The position numbers and the translations under genes were made by a program. The notes below the pieces were generated by a model, which worked only from the letters and a program-made list of their open reading frames with translations, searched no databases and was not told where the DNA came from. This document shows positions 1-9,463 of a stretch of 64,000 nucleotides of DNA, one piece after another. Where the stretch lies: positions 161,159 through 225,158 of the forward strand of contig NZ_LIWR01000003.1 of the NCBI RefSeq assembly GCF_012978815.1, written 5' to 3'. This DNA comes from Campylobacter sp. RM16189 (GTDB taxonomy: Bacteria > Campylobacterota > Campylobacteria > Campylobacterales > Campylobacteraceae). The first letter of the stretch is position 1. Every line of letters begins with the position of its first letter.

Positions 1-2
1 CT

Positions 3-62
3 ATAGACGAGTATGGCATAAGTTCTGATGAATCCCATAAAGCTATGGTAATTATAGAATAA
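3..62 (+). CDS. C-terminal end of a lipoprotein, probably FlpA-like (fibronectin type III), partial
   Basis: An open frame enters from the left edge and ends in TAA at 60-62, giving the last 19 residues (ending S-H-K-A-M-V-I-I-E). The stop shares two bases with the trmB start (TAATG), so the two genes are translationally coupled. In C. jejuni, as I recall, the gene before trmB encodes the fibronectin type III lipoprotein FlpA, and an E-Y-G-I-S-S tail fits the last strand of an Fn3 domain. That identity rests on gene order; the visible piece is too short to prove it. Confidence 0.5.
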   Translation: MDEYGISSDESHKAMVIIE

Positions 63-1243
63 TGCCAAATTTTATAACTAAAAATTTAAAATCTTTAGCC
101 TATCCGATTATTCAGGATGAGGTGGTTTTTGCATGGGAAGCAAGAGGCAGAAACTCTACTATTATCTATACTCAAAGTGGAATTGAAGAGTTTTTTGTGA
201 CTTTGAAAGAGCATAAAAATGGCTTTTTAGTAAAAGGCGATAAGATCACGAGACCTGCTCAAGTAGGGCTGCTGCAAAAGGCTTTGGTTAAATTTAAAGA
301 GCTAAATTGCCAAGAAGTTTTAAGTGAGGCAATAGCTGTAAAAAAAACTCATTTAACGCAAAAAACTACTTATATTTCAGATACTAAAGAGCTTTTAAAA
401 ATTTTAAAAGAGCCAAGGCTATCTAAAATTTTTATAGAGATAGGATTTGGTTCCGGTAGACATCTACTCTGGCAAGCAGAAAAAAACCCCGATGCTTTGG
501 TCATAGGCATAGAGGTCTATAAGCCATCTATCGAGCAGGTCGCAAAGCTTGCAAAGAGTAAAAATTTAAACAATGTAGTTCTTATCAATAGCGATGCTAG
601 GTTGCTTTTGTCCTTGATCGATTCAAATTTCATAGATAAAATTTTTCTTCACTTTCCTGTGCCCTGGGATGACGCTCCTCATAGGCGAGTAGTTTCTGAA
701 AAATTTATAAAAGAGTGCGAAAGAACTCTTAAAATAGGCGGTAGATTCGAGCTTAGAAGTGATAGCAGAAATTATACAGAGTACACTATATCTCAGCTTT
801 TAAATTTGCATAGCTCAAAACTTATTGTGGATAAAAATAAATATCTTAATGTTTCAAGTAAATATGAGGATAGATGGAAAAAACAGCTTAAAGACATATA
901 TGATGTAACTTTTGAGTGCGAAATAAAAAGCGAGCCCTTAAAAACACTTAGCGAGATGAAATTTGAAGGCGGTTACGATATCAAGGCTATATCTAAAAAT
1001 TTTAAAAATATAATTATTAAAAAAGATGACTGTTTTTTGCATATTGAAGAGAAATTTGAAAAAAGCGAGGATGAAATTTTGCTTCGCATATCTTTTGGCG
1101 CATTTTCTCAGCCAGAGCAGTGTTATCTACTGCTCACTCCTAAAAGGTGTGAATACTTTATCAAAAAGCCGCTTTTAACGAGAGAAAATTTAGAGGCACA
1201 TTTTGCACTAAAGGAGTATTTGGCTAATGCAAAAGATTATTAG
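62..1243 (+). CDS. trmB: tRNA (guanine-N7-)-methyltransferase TrmB
   Basis: The product makes m7G46 in tRNA variable loops using S-adenosylmethionine. The SAM-binding glycine motif GFGSGRHLL lies at residues 128-136, and the family substrate motif appears as FPVPWDDAPHRR near 198-209. At 393 residues it is much longer than the usual 220-250. About 120 residues precede the Rossmann domain and about 110 follow it, which is the long form I recall from campylobacters. The ATG overlaps the stop of the preceding lipoprotein gene, and the 3' end overlaps ftsE by 17 bp, so the genes should be co-transcribed. The family call is firm; the roles of the flanking domains are not evident. Confidence 0.92.
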   Translation: MPNFITKNLKSLAYPIIQDEVVFAWEARGRNSTIIYTQSGIEEFFVTLKEHKNGFLVKGDKITRPAQVGLLQKALVKFKELNCQEVLSEAIAVKKTHLTQKTTYISDTKELLKILKEPRLSKIFIEIGFGSGRHLLWQAEKNPDALVIGIEVYKPSIEQVAKLAKSKNLNNVVLINSDARLLLSLIDSNFIDKIFLHFPVPWDDAPHRRVVSEKFIKECERTLKIGGRFELRSDSRNYTEYTISQLLNLHSSKLIVDKNKYLNVSSKYEDRWKKQLKDIYDVTFECEIKSEPLKTLSEMKFEGGYDIKAISKNFKNIIIKKDDCFLHIEEKFEKSEDEILLRISFGAFSQPEQCYLLLTPKRCEYFIKKPLLTRENLEAHFALKEYLANAKDY

Positions 1244-1898
1244 TTCCAGAGGTCTTTCGCTAGGTTATAATCAAAATGAGCTTATAGTTCAAAATGTGGA
1301 TTTGGATATTAGCGCTAGCGATTTTGTAATAATAACGGGTAAAAGTGGTAGCGGAAAATCTACTATAATTAAGTCGCTTTACGGAGAGATTAAGCCATAC
1401 TCCGGCTCTCTTGAAGTTTGCCTTGCCAATATGAACGGGATAAGTCAAAAAAAGCTTAGTGAGGTTAGGCAAAAAATCGGAATCATATTTCAAAACTACC
1501 GCTTGATAAATGAGTGGAGTGTCGAGAGAAATGTGATGCTACCGCTTATGATAAAGGGGCTTGCGCATAATGTATGTAAAAATCAAGCACATAAGCTGCT
1601 AAAGCATGTAAATTTACTACACAAGGCTCATAAATTTCCACTTGAACTAAGTGGAGGGGAGCAGCAGCGTGTGGCTATGGCTAGAGCTTTGGCTCATAAT
1701 CCAAATCTGCTCTTATGCGATGAACCTACCGGAAATTTGGATGATTATTCAAGCGATGTTATATGGTCGCTTTTGCGTTCTGCAAGGGAATTTTTAGGCA
1801 CTTGCGTGGTAGTAGTAACTCATAAAATCCCATCTACCTTAAGGGTGCATTATCGTCACTTCGTGATAGAAAACGGAGGTGTGCATGAGATCTCTTAA
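1227..1898 (+). CDS. ftsE: Cell-division ABC transporter ATPase FtsE
   Basis: A 223-residue ABC ATPase with Walker A GKSGSGKST (38-46), signature LSGGEQQ (141-147) and Walker B LLLCDEP (161-167) followed by TGNLD. FtsE pairs with FtsX at the septum and transmits ATP-driven changes through the membrane to EnvC-type activators of peptidoglycan amidases. It overlaps trmB by 17 bp and ftsX by 14 bp. The order ftsE-ftsX-envC is diagnostic and separates it from LolD or MacB ATPases, which have similar motifs. Confidence 0.93.
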   Translation: MQKIISSRGLSLGYNQNELIVQNVDLDISASDFVIITGKSGSGKSTIIKSLYGEIKPYSGSLEVCLANMNGISQKKLSEVRQKIGIIFQNYRLINEWSVERNVMLPLMIKGLAHNVCKNQAHKLLKHVNLLHKAHKFPLELSGGEQQRVAMARALAHNPNLLLCDEPTGNLDDYSSDVIWSLLRSAREFLGTCVVVVTHKIPSTLRVHYRHFVIENGGVHEIS

Positions 1899-2700
1899 GA
1901 ATCATTTTGGAGTTATCTTTCCTCTTGTTGCTCTTCTTTTTTGTATCCAGTTTATAACTCTTGTGGGTAATGTCATAAAAGATTATGAAAAACTGATGAG
2001 TGAGGATTATAACATCATAGTAGTTAGCTCAAAAGATCTGAATAGCTCTAATATAAAGCCTTTGGTAAGTGATTTTGAATCCATCGAGAGATTGGGTACA
2101 AAATCGGTTTTAGATAGACTTTCTAAAGATATTTCAGCCAAAAATTTAAATATTTTACAGAACTCTTTGCCTAAATTTTACTCCATTAAACTGCAAATTT
2201 TTCCAAGTGTTGAATATATGGAGGAGATTAAAGCAAAGCTTCTGAAAGTAAATGGCGTTAGTAGAGTGGAGACATTTTCAAAGACTCATAATAAGATTTA
2301 TAAAATTTTAAATCTAATTAAAAAAATATCTGAAATTTTTTCTATTTTAATTGTTATTTTAGGACTTATGCTAGTGCTAAAACAGATGAGAATTTGGCTA
2401 TACGAGCATAAGGAACGAATAGACATCATGACTCTTTTTGGCGCATCTTTTTGGCTAAAATCAGGAGTGCTATATAAGATGGCTGTAGTTGATTCTATTA
2501 TTGCTGCTATTATTGTTACCGTATTTTACTATTTGCTGCCTGATTTTAATGTTGTAATTTTTATGATGGATGAGGTTAGTTTAAAAATTCCTAATGTGGA
2601 CATAATATATGAAGGAGGTAGGCTACTTGCCATATCTTTGGCGCTTAGCATAATAGCAGTTTCTTTGGTTATGAGAGAGGCTAAAAAGAACAGCATATGA
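1885..2700 (+). CDS. ftsX: Cell-division membrane protein FtsX
   Basis: FtsX has a cytoplasmic N-terminus, one early membrane helix (about residues 10-25), a periplasmic domain of about 110 residues, and three C-terminal helices, which is the FtsX topology. I chose ATG 1885 because GGAGGT at 1875-1880 sits four bases before it. The GTG at 1879 in the same frame would lie on top of that ribosome-binding site. The gene overlaps the ftsE tail and ends in ATGA (2697-2700), which contains the next start. Its periplasmic loop probably binds the coiled-coil protein encoded directly downstream. Confidence 0.92.
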   Translation: MRSLKNHFGVIFPLVALLFCIQFITLVGNVIKDYEKLMSEDYNIIVVSSKDLNSSNIKPLVSDFESIERLGTKSVLDRLSKDISAKNLNILQNSLPKFYSIKLQIFPSVEYMEEIKAKLLKVNGVSRVETFSKTHNKIYKILNLIKKISEIFSILIVILGLMLVLKQMRIWLYEHKERIDIMTLFGASFWLKSGVLYKMAVVDSIIAAIIVTVFYYLLPDFNVVIFMMDEVSLKIPNVDIIYEGGRLLAISLALSIIAVSLVMREAKKNSI

Positions 2701-3947
2701 AAATTTTACTATTTTTATTATTTTTTTTAGGAGCATCATTTTGTGCTAGTACTGATGATAAAATTAAAGTGCAGACGTCATCTTTGCAACTTTCAAATCA
2801 AATAGCAAGTAAGCTAAATAAAAAATTAGATGACTTAGCTAAAGACATCAAGGATGGAGAGTCGGAACTAGAGAAAATAGATTCTAAAATGAAAGAGTTA
2901 TTAGCTCAGATTGCTGAGCTTGAAAATAGAGCAAGCAGTGCAAATAGCGAGCTTAAAAAGCTAAATGAACAAAATAGCGAACTCTTGCAAAATCAAAGAC
3001 TTATAGAGCAAAATATGATACGTATAATATCAGATCATTTTGCGTTTGATCTTATTGCACCAAAAGAGTATGAGGACAGCAACGAAAGCATAATCGCAAC
3101 TGAAATTTTGGTTAATTTAAATAGCGTGATAAAAGATGATTTCAAAAATTTAGTTAAGGATTATGAAAAGACCACAAATTCAATCAAAGATCAAAATGAT
3201 AAGATACAAAATATACAGGCTGATTTAAAAACTTATAAACAAAAGCGAACGGAGCTTGCGTTGCTTCAAAGTGAACAGTCTAAGACCGTGGCTAATTTAA
3301 AGCAAGATAGGCAGAGCTATTCTAAAAAATTATCTATGATTCAAGAGCAGCAAAAAGAGATAAGAAAGACTCTAGAGGAGCTTAAAATAGTCGCAAGACA
3401 AGAGGTTGAAGAGGCAAAGAGGCTAGCGGAGCAAAAAGAAGCCGAAAAAACAAAAAAAGATAAAAAGCATAAAAAAGATAAAGATACTAAAGATGAAAAA
3501 AACAATGGTTCTGTTAAGCAAGTGGGCTCAAGCTATCAGGCAAGTTTAGTGAAAAAATATAGCGGAGAAAAGACGATAGCCCCTCTTGATAGCTTTACTG
3601 TTAAGCAAAAATTCGGAAACTATATCGATCCTATATATAATATTAAAATTTTTAATGAGTCCGTAGTGCTAAGCTCTCAAACCGCTGATGCAAAGGTAAA
3701 AAGCGTATTAAATGGCAAAGTTGTATTCGCAAAGGATACGGCTATGCTGGATAAGGTTGTAATTATAGAAAATGCAAACGGAATTCATACTATCTATGCA
3801 CATCTTAGCCAAATAGCGCCTACTGTAAAAGTTGGCAAAAAGGTTCAAAAAGGCTATGTCATAGGACGAGTATCAAAAGATCTAACATTTGAAGTAACTC
3901 AAAAAAATTACCATATAGATCCGCTTGAAATGATAACCCTTAAATAG
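2697..3947 (+). CDS. EnvC-like murein hydrolase activator (coiled coil plus degenerate LytM domain)
   Basis: A 416-residue exported protein: signal peptide (about 1-17), a long charged coiled coil (about 25-260, very rich in K, E, Q), and a C-terminal M23/LytM fold (about 290-415). The zinc site looks lost. The usual HxH strand reads D-L-T-F-E-V, and the first His/Asp motif is not recognisable; only the Y-A-H segment remains. EnvC-type proteins with dead LytM domains do not cut peptidoglycan but activate amidases under FtsEX control, and a matching amidase lies 5.5 kb downstream. It overlaps ftsX by 4 bp. A weakly active endopeptidase is the alternative. Confidence 0.85.
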   Translation: MKILLFLLFFLGASFCASTDDKIKVQTSSLQLSNQIASKLNKKLDDLAKDIKDGESELEKIDSKMKELLAQIAELENRASSANSELKKLNEQNSELLQNQRLIEQNMIRIISDHFAFDLIAPKEYEDSNESIIATEILVNLNSVIKDDFKNLVKDYEKTTNSIKDQNDKIQNIQADLKTYKQKRTELALLQSEQSKTVANLKQDRQSYSKKLSMIQEQQKEIRKTLEELKIVARQEVEEAKRLAEQKEAEKTKKDKKHKKDKDTKDEKNNGSVKQVGSSYQASLVKKYSGEKTIAPLDSFTVKQKFGNYIDPIYNIKIFNESVVLSSQTADAKVKSVLNGKVVFAKDTAMLDKVVIIENANGIHTIYAHLSQIAPTVKVGKKVQKGYVIGRVSKDLTFEVTQKNYHIDPLEMITLK

Positions 3948-3987
3948 ATATTTGAGATAAAAGATTAGCAGAATTTAAACACTTTTT

Positions 3988-3996
3988 TGCTAAAAT
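3988..3996 (+). promoter_or_regulatory. Predicted extended -10 promoter for pyrH and the downstream run
   Basis: TGCTAAAAT matches an extended -10 (TGnTAAAAT) directly after a T-run, as is common in Campylobacter sigma-70 promoters. The expected start near 4003 leaves a leader of about 16 bases before the pyrH ATG, containing AAGGAG at 4008-4013. It is prediction from sequence only. Confidence 0.5.
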
Positions 3997-4009
3997 GCTT
4001 GAATTTTAA

Positions 4010-4738
<729 letters not shown>

Positions 4739-4759
4739 AATAAAGATTAAGGAGAAATA

Positions 4760-4978
4760 ATGAGAATAGAAGAGGTAGCCGCGAAAGCATTAAAAACGGT
4801 TGAAGGTGATAGATATAAGCTATCTTTAGTAGTGGCAAAACGCGCAGAAGCTTTGGCTGCAGGAGCTAAAAGTTTGCTTGATAAAGATGTAAGCAAGATG
4901 AAATTTGCAGATATTGCACTTTGCGAAATTGCCGAAGGAAAAATTAGTCTAGAGGCTATCATTGAAACAGCAAAATAG
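4760..4978 (+). CDS. rpoZ: RNA polymerase omega subunit RpoZ
   Basis: A 72-residue protein that assists assembly of the beta' subunit of RNA polymerase. The N-terminal stretch [10 protein letters not shown], the [11 protein letters not shown] core and the late K-I-S-L-E-A segment match the omega family. AAGGAG lies 6 bases before the ATG. Its 3' end overlaps the spoT start by 17 bp; the rpoZ-spoT pairing is the common bacterial arrangement and supports both calls. Confidence 0.93.
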   Translation: MRIEEVAAKALKTVEGDRYKLSLVVAKRAEALAAGAKSLLDKDVSKMKFADIALCEIAEGKISLEAIIETAK

Positions 4979-7145
4979 CGGGATTTTTTTAGAACAACTC
5001 ATTGAAGATATAGTTGTTTGTAAGGATGTAGCCGGCGCTAGAGATATTTTAGCCTCTCTTTGTAATATTACCCCAAACATAGAAAAGGCTATTAGCTGCT
5101 GTATAACATCTCATGCTGGGCAATTTAGAAAGAGCGGAGAGCCTTACGCGATACACCCTATATTGGTATCTTCTATCGTGGCTCATATGGGTGGTGATGA
5201 GAGTATGATAATATCTGCTATCTTGCACGACGTAGTGGAGGATACGGATTGCTCTACTGAGACTGTCAGAGAGGAATTTGGAGAAGAGGTAGCAAAGCTG
5301 GTAGAGGGACTTACTAAAATTGTAGCCATTAGGGAGGATAAGCTGGCCAGTTCTGAGTCAAACGAGCGTCTAGCAGCCTCTGCTATGACATTTCGTAAGA
5401 TGCTTTTAGTGTCTATTGAAGATGTTCGTGTGCTTGTAGTAAAGCTTTGCGATAGACTTCATAATATGATAACCCTAGATGCTTTAAGACCCGAAAAGCA
5501 AAAGCGAATCGCAGAAGAGACCCTTATGGTTTATGCTCCTATTGCTCACAGACTAGGAATCTCTTCCATAAAAAATATACTTGAGGATATAAGTTTTAAA
5601 TATGCACTTCCTGAAGAGTATAAAAAAATAGACAAATATGTAGATGAGCATAAGCAAGAGCTTCAGTTAAAGCTAAATTCGTTTATAGAAAAGATTAGTC
5701 AAATTTTACTTCAAAACGGTTTTAATGAAAGCAGTTTTGATATACAAAAGCGTGTAAAGCATCACTATTCCATCTATCTTAAGATGCAAAGAAAGGGAAT
5801 ATCCATAGAGGAGGTTTTAGATCTTCTTGCAGCTAGAATTTTGGTCAGAGAGCCTCAGGATTGTTATTTGGCACTCGGGCTTTTGCATATAAATTTTAAT
5901 CCTCTTATATCAAGATTTAAGGACTATATCGCACTTCCTAAGCAAAATGGATACCAAACTATTCATACTACAATTTTTGATAATAAAAGTATTTTTGAAG
6001 TCCAAATTCGCACCTTTGATATGCACAAAACCGCAGAATACGGAGTTGCAGCCCACTGGAAGTATAAAAGCGGAGGTTTTTTAAATCCTAAGCTTGATTG
6101 GCTAAGTGATATCGGTATGCAAAACGAGGGTGAAAATAATCCTGAAGAGCTATATGAGTATGCAAAAGATAGCCTATACGTAGAAGATATTGCCGTTTAT
6201 TCGCCAAAGGGAGATATTTTTACTCTGCCGCGCGGAGCTACTGCACTTGATTACGCTTATGAGATTCATACAGAGATAGGACTGCATGCCAAAGAGGCTT
6301 ATGTAAACCGCATTAGAGTTTCGCTTCTAACCGAGCTAAAAAATGGAGATATAGTAAATATTGTCACAGGAGACGAGCCAAAATACCGCTGCTCTTGGCT
6401 TGGAAGCGTAAAAACAGGCAAGGCAAAGGCTACCATAAGATCGCTTTGTAAGCAGAAAATCAGGGATATAAATAATATCATCGCACTTGAAATTTTAAGT
6501 GGAATTTTTGGGGTATCTACTAATAGAATCCTTGTTTGGTTAGAGAGTGAAAAGATGACAAAAAGAGTATTTAGAGCCGCCTATGACTCCGTATACCTTC
6601 AAGATGTCGTAAATGCTCTTAAAAAATATATAAAAAAAGATCGTCCATTTGCTCTTGCTTTAACAGATAAATATCTTGTTAGAAAGCAGAAATTTGATCA
6701 TATAGTTATCTATTCAAACCATAAAATAAGTAGTGTAGAGTTTGATTACTGTTGCAATCCAAAAAGAGGCGATGATATTATGGGCTTTAGAAATGATCAT
6801 CATGTAACCGTTCACCATAAGCTATGTGAGCGTGCTATGAAGTTAGCCGAAGATAAGAATGAGATGATTTTTGTAAAATGGACTAGAAATGCCCCTCATA
6901 GATATAAAATCATCCTAAGTCTTGAAAATCGCCGTGGTTCTTTGGCTGAGTTTTTAACATATATAGCTAGGTTGCAAGTAGATCTCGTTACTATAACGCT
7001 TTCTGAAGCAAACGACATTGCTGCGGATGTATTTAATCTAACTATAGAGCTTAATGAAAATTTGGATGTGAACGAAATTAAAGATAGACTAAGAGATCGT
7101 TATAAGATAATGGAATTCGTATCTCTTGATGATGCGTATAATTAA
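4962..7145 (+). CDS. spoT: Bifunctional (p)ppGpp synthetase/hydrolase (Rsh family, SpoT)
   Basis: The single long Rsh enzyme here makes and degrades the stringent alarmone. Domains in order: HD hydrolase with intact HDVVED (89-94), synthetase with the [14 protein letters not shown] segment (about 315-330), TGS (about 405-465), and a C-terminal ACT domain. Both catalytic halves look intact, so a bifunctional enzyme is expected. The start is TTG at 4962 inside the rpoZ 3' end, with AGAGG about 7 bases upstream. The 727-residue length fits the family. Confidence 0.94.
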   Translation: MKQQNSGIFLEQLIEDIVVCKDVAGARDILASLCNITPNIEKAISCCITSHAGQFRKSGEPYAIHPILVSSIVAHMGGDESMIISAILHDVVEDTDCSTETVREEFGEEVAKLVEGLTKIVAIREDKLASSESNERLAASAMTFRKMLLVSIEDVRVLVVKLCDRLHNMITLDALRPEKQKRIAEETLMVYAPIAHRLGISSIKNILEDISFKYALPEEYKKIDKYVDEHKQELQLKLNSFIEKISQILLQNGFNESSFDIQKRVKHHYSIYLKMQRKGISIEEVLDLLAARILVREPQDCYLALGLLHINFNPLISRFKDYIALPKQNGYQTIHTTIFDNKSIFEVQIRTFDMHKTAEYGVAAHWKYKSGGFLNPKLDWLSDIGMQNEGENNPEELYEYAKDSLYVEDIAVYSPKGDIFTLPRGATALDYAYEIHTEIGLHAKEAYVNRIRVSLLTELKNGDIVNIVTGDEPKYRCSWLGSVKTGKAKATIRSLCKQKIRDINNIIALEILSGIFGVSTNRILVWLESEKMTKRVFRAAYDSVYLQDVVNALKKYIKKDRPFALALTDKYLVRKQKFDHIVIYSNHKISSVEFDYCCNPKRGDDIMGFRNDHHVTVHHKLCERAMKLAEDKNEMIFVKWTRNAPHRYKIILSLENRRGSLAEFLTYIARLQVDLVTITLSEANDIAADVFNLTIELNENLDVNEIKDRLRDRYKIMEFVSLDDAYN

Positions 7146-7161
7146 AATTTAAGGAGAAGAA

Positions 7162-8376
7162 GTGGCTGATATTGCAAAAATTATAGACGAGATAAAAAAG
7201 GGTGTTGCAGAGATAATTGGCGAAGAGCAGGTTATAGAGCTTGTAAAAAGATATTATGAAAAAGGCGAAAATTTTTATGTAAAAGCAGGCTTTGATCCTA
7301 CTGCGCCAGATCTTCACCTAGGTCACTCCGTAGTGCTTACTAAAATGGCATTTCTTCAAAAGCATGGGGCTATAGTGCAGTTTTTAATAGGAGATTTTAC
7401 TGGTCAAATAGGCGATCCAAGCGGTAAATCAGCCACTAGAAAGAAACTTGATAAAGAGACTGTGGCTAAAAACGCCAAGACTTATGAAGAGCAGGTTTTT
7501 AAAATTTTAGATCCTAAAAAAACTGTCATAATGTTTAACTCAAAGTGGTGTAACGAGCTTGGAGCGGCAGGTATTGTTGAATTAACAAGTACTTTTCCCG
7601 TGGCTAGAATGCTTGAGCGTGATGATTTTGAGAAGAGATTTAAGGCCGGCAGCTCCATATCCATAAGTGAGTTTTTATACCCTCTTTTACAAGGCTATGA
7701 TAGTGTGGCGATGAAATGCGATATAGAGATGGGGGGAACAGACCAGAAATTTAACCTTTTAATGGGCAGAACCCTGCAAAGAATTTATAATATCGGAAAA
7801 GAGCAAGCGGTTATAATGATGCCACTTCTCGAGGGGCTTGACGGCGTAAATAAGATGAGTAAAAGCTTGGGTAATTATATAGGAGTAACGGATAATGCAA
7901 ATGATATGTTTGGTAAAATTTTAAGCATTAGCGATGATCTTATGTGGAGATACTATGAGCTTTTGAGTGATAAAAGTGTGGATGAGATAAAGAGTCTAAA
8001 AGATGATGTTGATAGTGGCAAAGCACATCCAAAGGCTGTAAAAGAGGCTCTTGCATTAGAAATAACGGCACGCTATCATGGCGAATCGGTTGCCAACGAG
8101 GCTAAGGCTGAATTTGACCGAGTTCATACTCAAAATCAAATTCCGGCAGAGCTTGAAGAATTTAATCTTAAGGCTCCAGTTTGGATAGTCGAGGCTTTGG
8201 TTCATTGTAAATTAAGCTCTACAAATTCTCAAGCAAGACGAGATATAAGTGCAAATGCGGTTAGTATAGATCAAAAGAAAATTTCCGATGAACAGTTAAA
8301 ACTTGGCGTTGGAGAGTATATTTTACAAGTAGGCAAGAGAAAATTTGCAAAACTAAAGGTAGTAGATGGAGTTTAA
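7162..8376 (+). CDS. tyrS: Tyrosyl-tRNA synthetase
   Basis: Class I aminoacyl-tRNA synthetase charging tRNA-Tyr. HLGH (52-55) is the HIGH-type motif, KMSKS lies at 231-235, and a C-terminal S4-type RNA-binding domain spans about 340-404. The F-D-P-T-A-P-D-L context resembles the TyrZ-like subgroup. The start is GTG with AAGGAG at 7151-7156. It overlaps the next gene by 11 bp. Confidence 0.95.
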   Translation: MADIAKIIDEIKKGVAEIIGEEQVIELVKRYYEKGENFYVKAGFDPTAPDLHLGHSVVLTKMAFLQKHGAIVQFLIGDFTGQIGDPSGKSATRKKLDKETVAKNAKTYEEQVFKILDPKKTVIMFNSKWCNELGAAGIVELTSTFPVARMLERDDFEKRFKAGSSISISEFLYPLLQGYDSVAMKCDIEMGGTDQKFNLLMGRTLQRIYNIGKEQAVIMMPLLEGLDGVNKMSKSLGNYIGVTDNANDMFGKILSISDDLMWRYYELLSDKSVDEIKSLKDDVDSGKAHPKAVKEALALEITARYHGESVANEAKAEFDRVHTQNQIPAELEEFNLKAPVWIVEALVHCKLSSTNSQARRDISANAVSIDQKKISDEQLKLGVGEYILQVGKRKFAKLKVVDGV

Positions 8377-9463
8377 ATCGATAAAAATTGGAAAATATGA
8401 GATAAAGTACCCGATAATTCAAGGCGGAATGGGGCTTGGTATAAGTTGGGACAAGCTGGCTGGCAACGTAAGCTTGGAAGGAGGACTAGGAGTAATAAGT
8501 TCTGTTGGTACCGGATATTATGAAAATAGAGCACATATAACCAAAGAGCTAAATTCAAAACCGCTTGGAAGTGAAAATTTCTATTCACGTGAGGGTCTTA
8601 AGGCTGTCATTGATAATGCTAGAAAAATTTGCGGAGATCTGCCTCTTGGAGTAAATATACTATATGCCAGCAACGATTATGCTAGAACTGTAAAAGATGC
8701 CTGCGAACACGGTATAAACATAATAATAAGTGGAGCCGGACTTCCTACAAACCTACCTGAATTTACACAAAATTTCAAAGATGTAGCACTAGTACCGATA
8801 GTCTCTTCTGCTAAAGCTTTAAAGATAATATGTAAACGTTGGACAATGAGATATAACCGTCTCCCTGATGCTGTGATTTTAGAAGGACCTCTTAGCGGAG
8901 GACATCAAGGCTTTACATACGAGCAATGCCTAGATCCAGAGTATCAACTTGAAAATCTAATAAAACCTGTTAAAGATGAGATAAAAGAGTGGGGCGATTT
9001 TCCGCTTTTTGCGGCGGGCGGCATCTGGGATAAAGATGATATAAAAAGAGTCTGTGATCTCGGTGCTGACGGAGTGCAGATGGGAACGAGATTTATAGGT
9101 ACTCACGAGTGCGATGCGAGCAAAGATTTTAAGGATGCGATATTGAATGCGAAAAAAGAGGATATCGAGCTTATTAAAAGTCCGGTTGGATATCCTGCAC
9201 GCGGAGTAAGGACTAATTTATTAGACTTAGTGGATAAAAAGGCTGGTCCAAAGATAAGTTGTATCAGTAATTGTGTGGCGCCTTGTCAACGCGGCAAAGA
9301 GGCTAAAGAGGTCGGGTATTGTATAGCCGATAGGCTTTTTGACGCATTTTCAGGAGTTAAAGAAACCGGACTATTTTTTACTGGTGCAAATGGGTATAAG
9401 CTAAACGAGATAATCAGTGTAAAAGAGCTTTTTAAAAAACTAATACATGGCGAAAATAATTAG
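8366..9463 (+). CDS. Nitronate monooxygenase-family FMN protein (2-nitropropane dioxygenase-like)
   Basis: A TIM-barrel flavoprotein of the NMO/enoyl-reductase II superfamily. It begins with an I-I-Q-G-G-M-G substrate/FMN loop and carries an F-A-A-G-G-I phosphate-binding turn and G-A-D-G-V-Q-M-G-T-R-F near the C-terminal barrel strands. An insert contains cysteines (C-I-S-N-C-V-A-P-C, about residues 302-310), typical of the longer bacterial subgroup with an extra C-terminal region. The physiological substrate is unknown; nitronate oxidation is only the family name. It overlaps tyrS by 11 bp and the amidase by 17 bp. Confidence 0.85.
   Translation: MEFKSIKIGKYEIKYPIIQGGMGLGISWDKLAGNVSLEGGLGVISSVGTGYYENRAHITKELNSKPLGSENFYSREGLKAVIDNARKICGDLPLGVNILYASNDYARTVKDACEHGINIIISGAGLPTNLPEFTQNFKDVALVPIVSSAKALKIICKRWTMRYNRLPDAVILEGPLSGGHQGFTYEQCLDPEYQLENLIKPVKDEIKEWGDFPLFAAGGIWDKDDIKRVCDLGADGVQMGTRFIGTHECDASKDFKDAILNAKKEDIELIKSPVGYPARGVRTNLLDLVDKKAGPKISCISNCVAPCQRGKEAKEVGYCIADRLFDAFSGVKETGLFFTGANGYKLNEIISVKELFKKLIHGENN

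Noticed and set aside
8366..9463. The NMO-family protein as enoyl-ACP reductase FabK
   Set aside because: The fold is shared, but the C-terminal Cys-containing extension and motif spacing fit the longer nitronate monooxygenase-like subgroup better.
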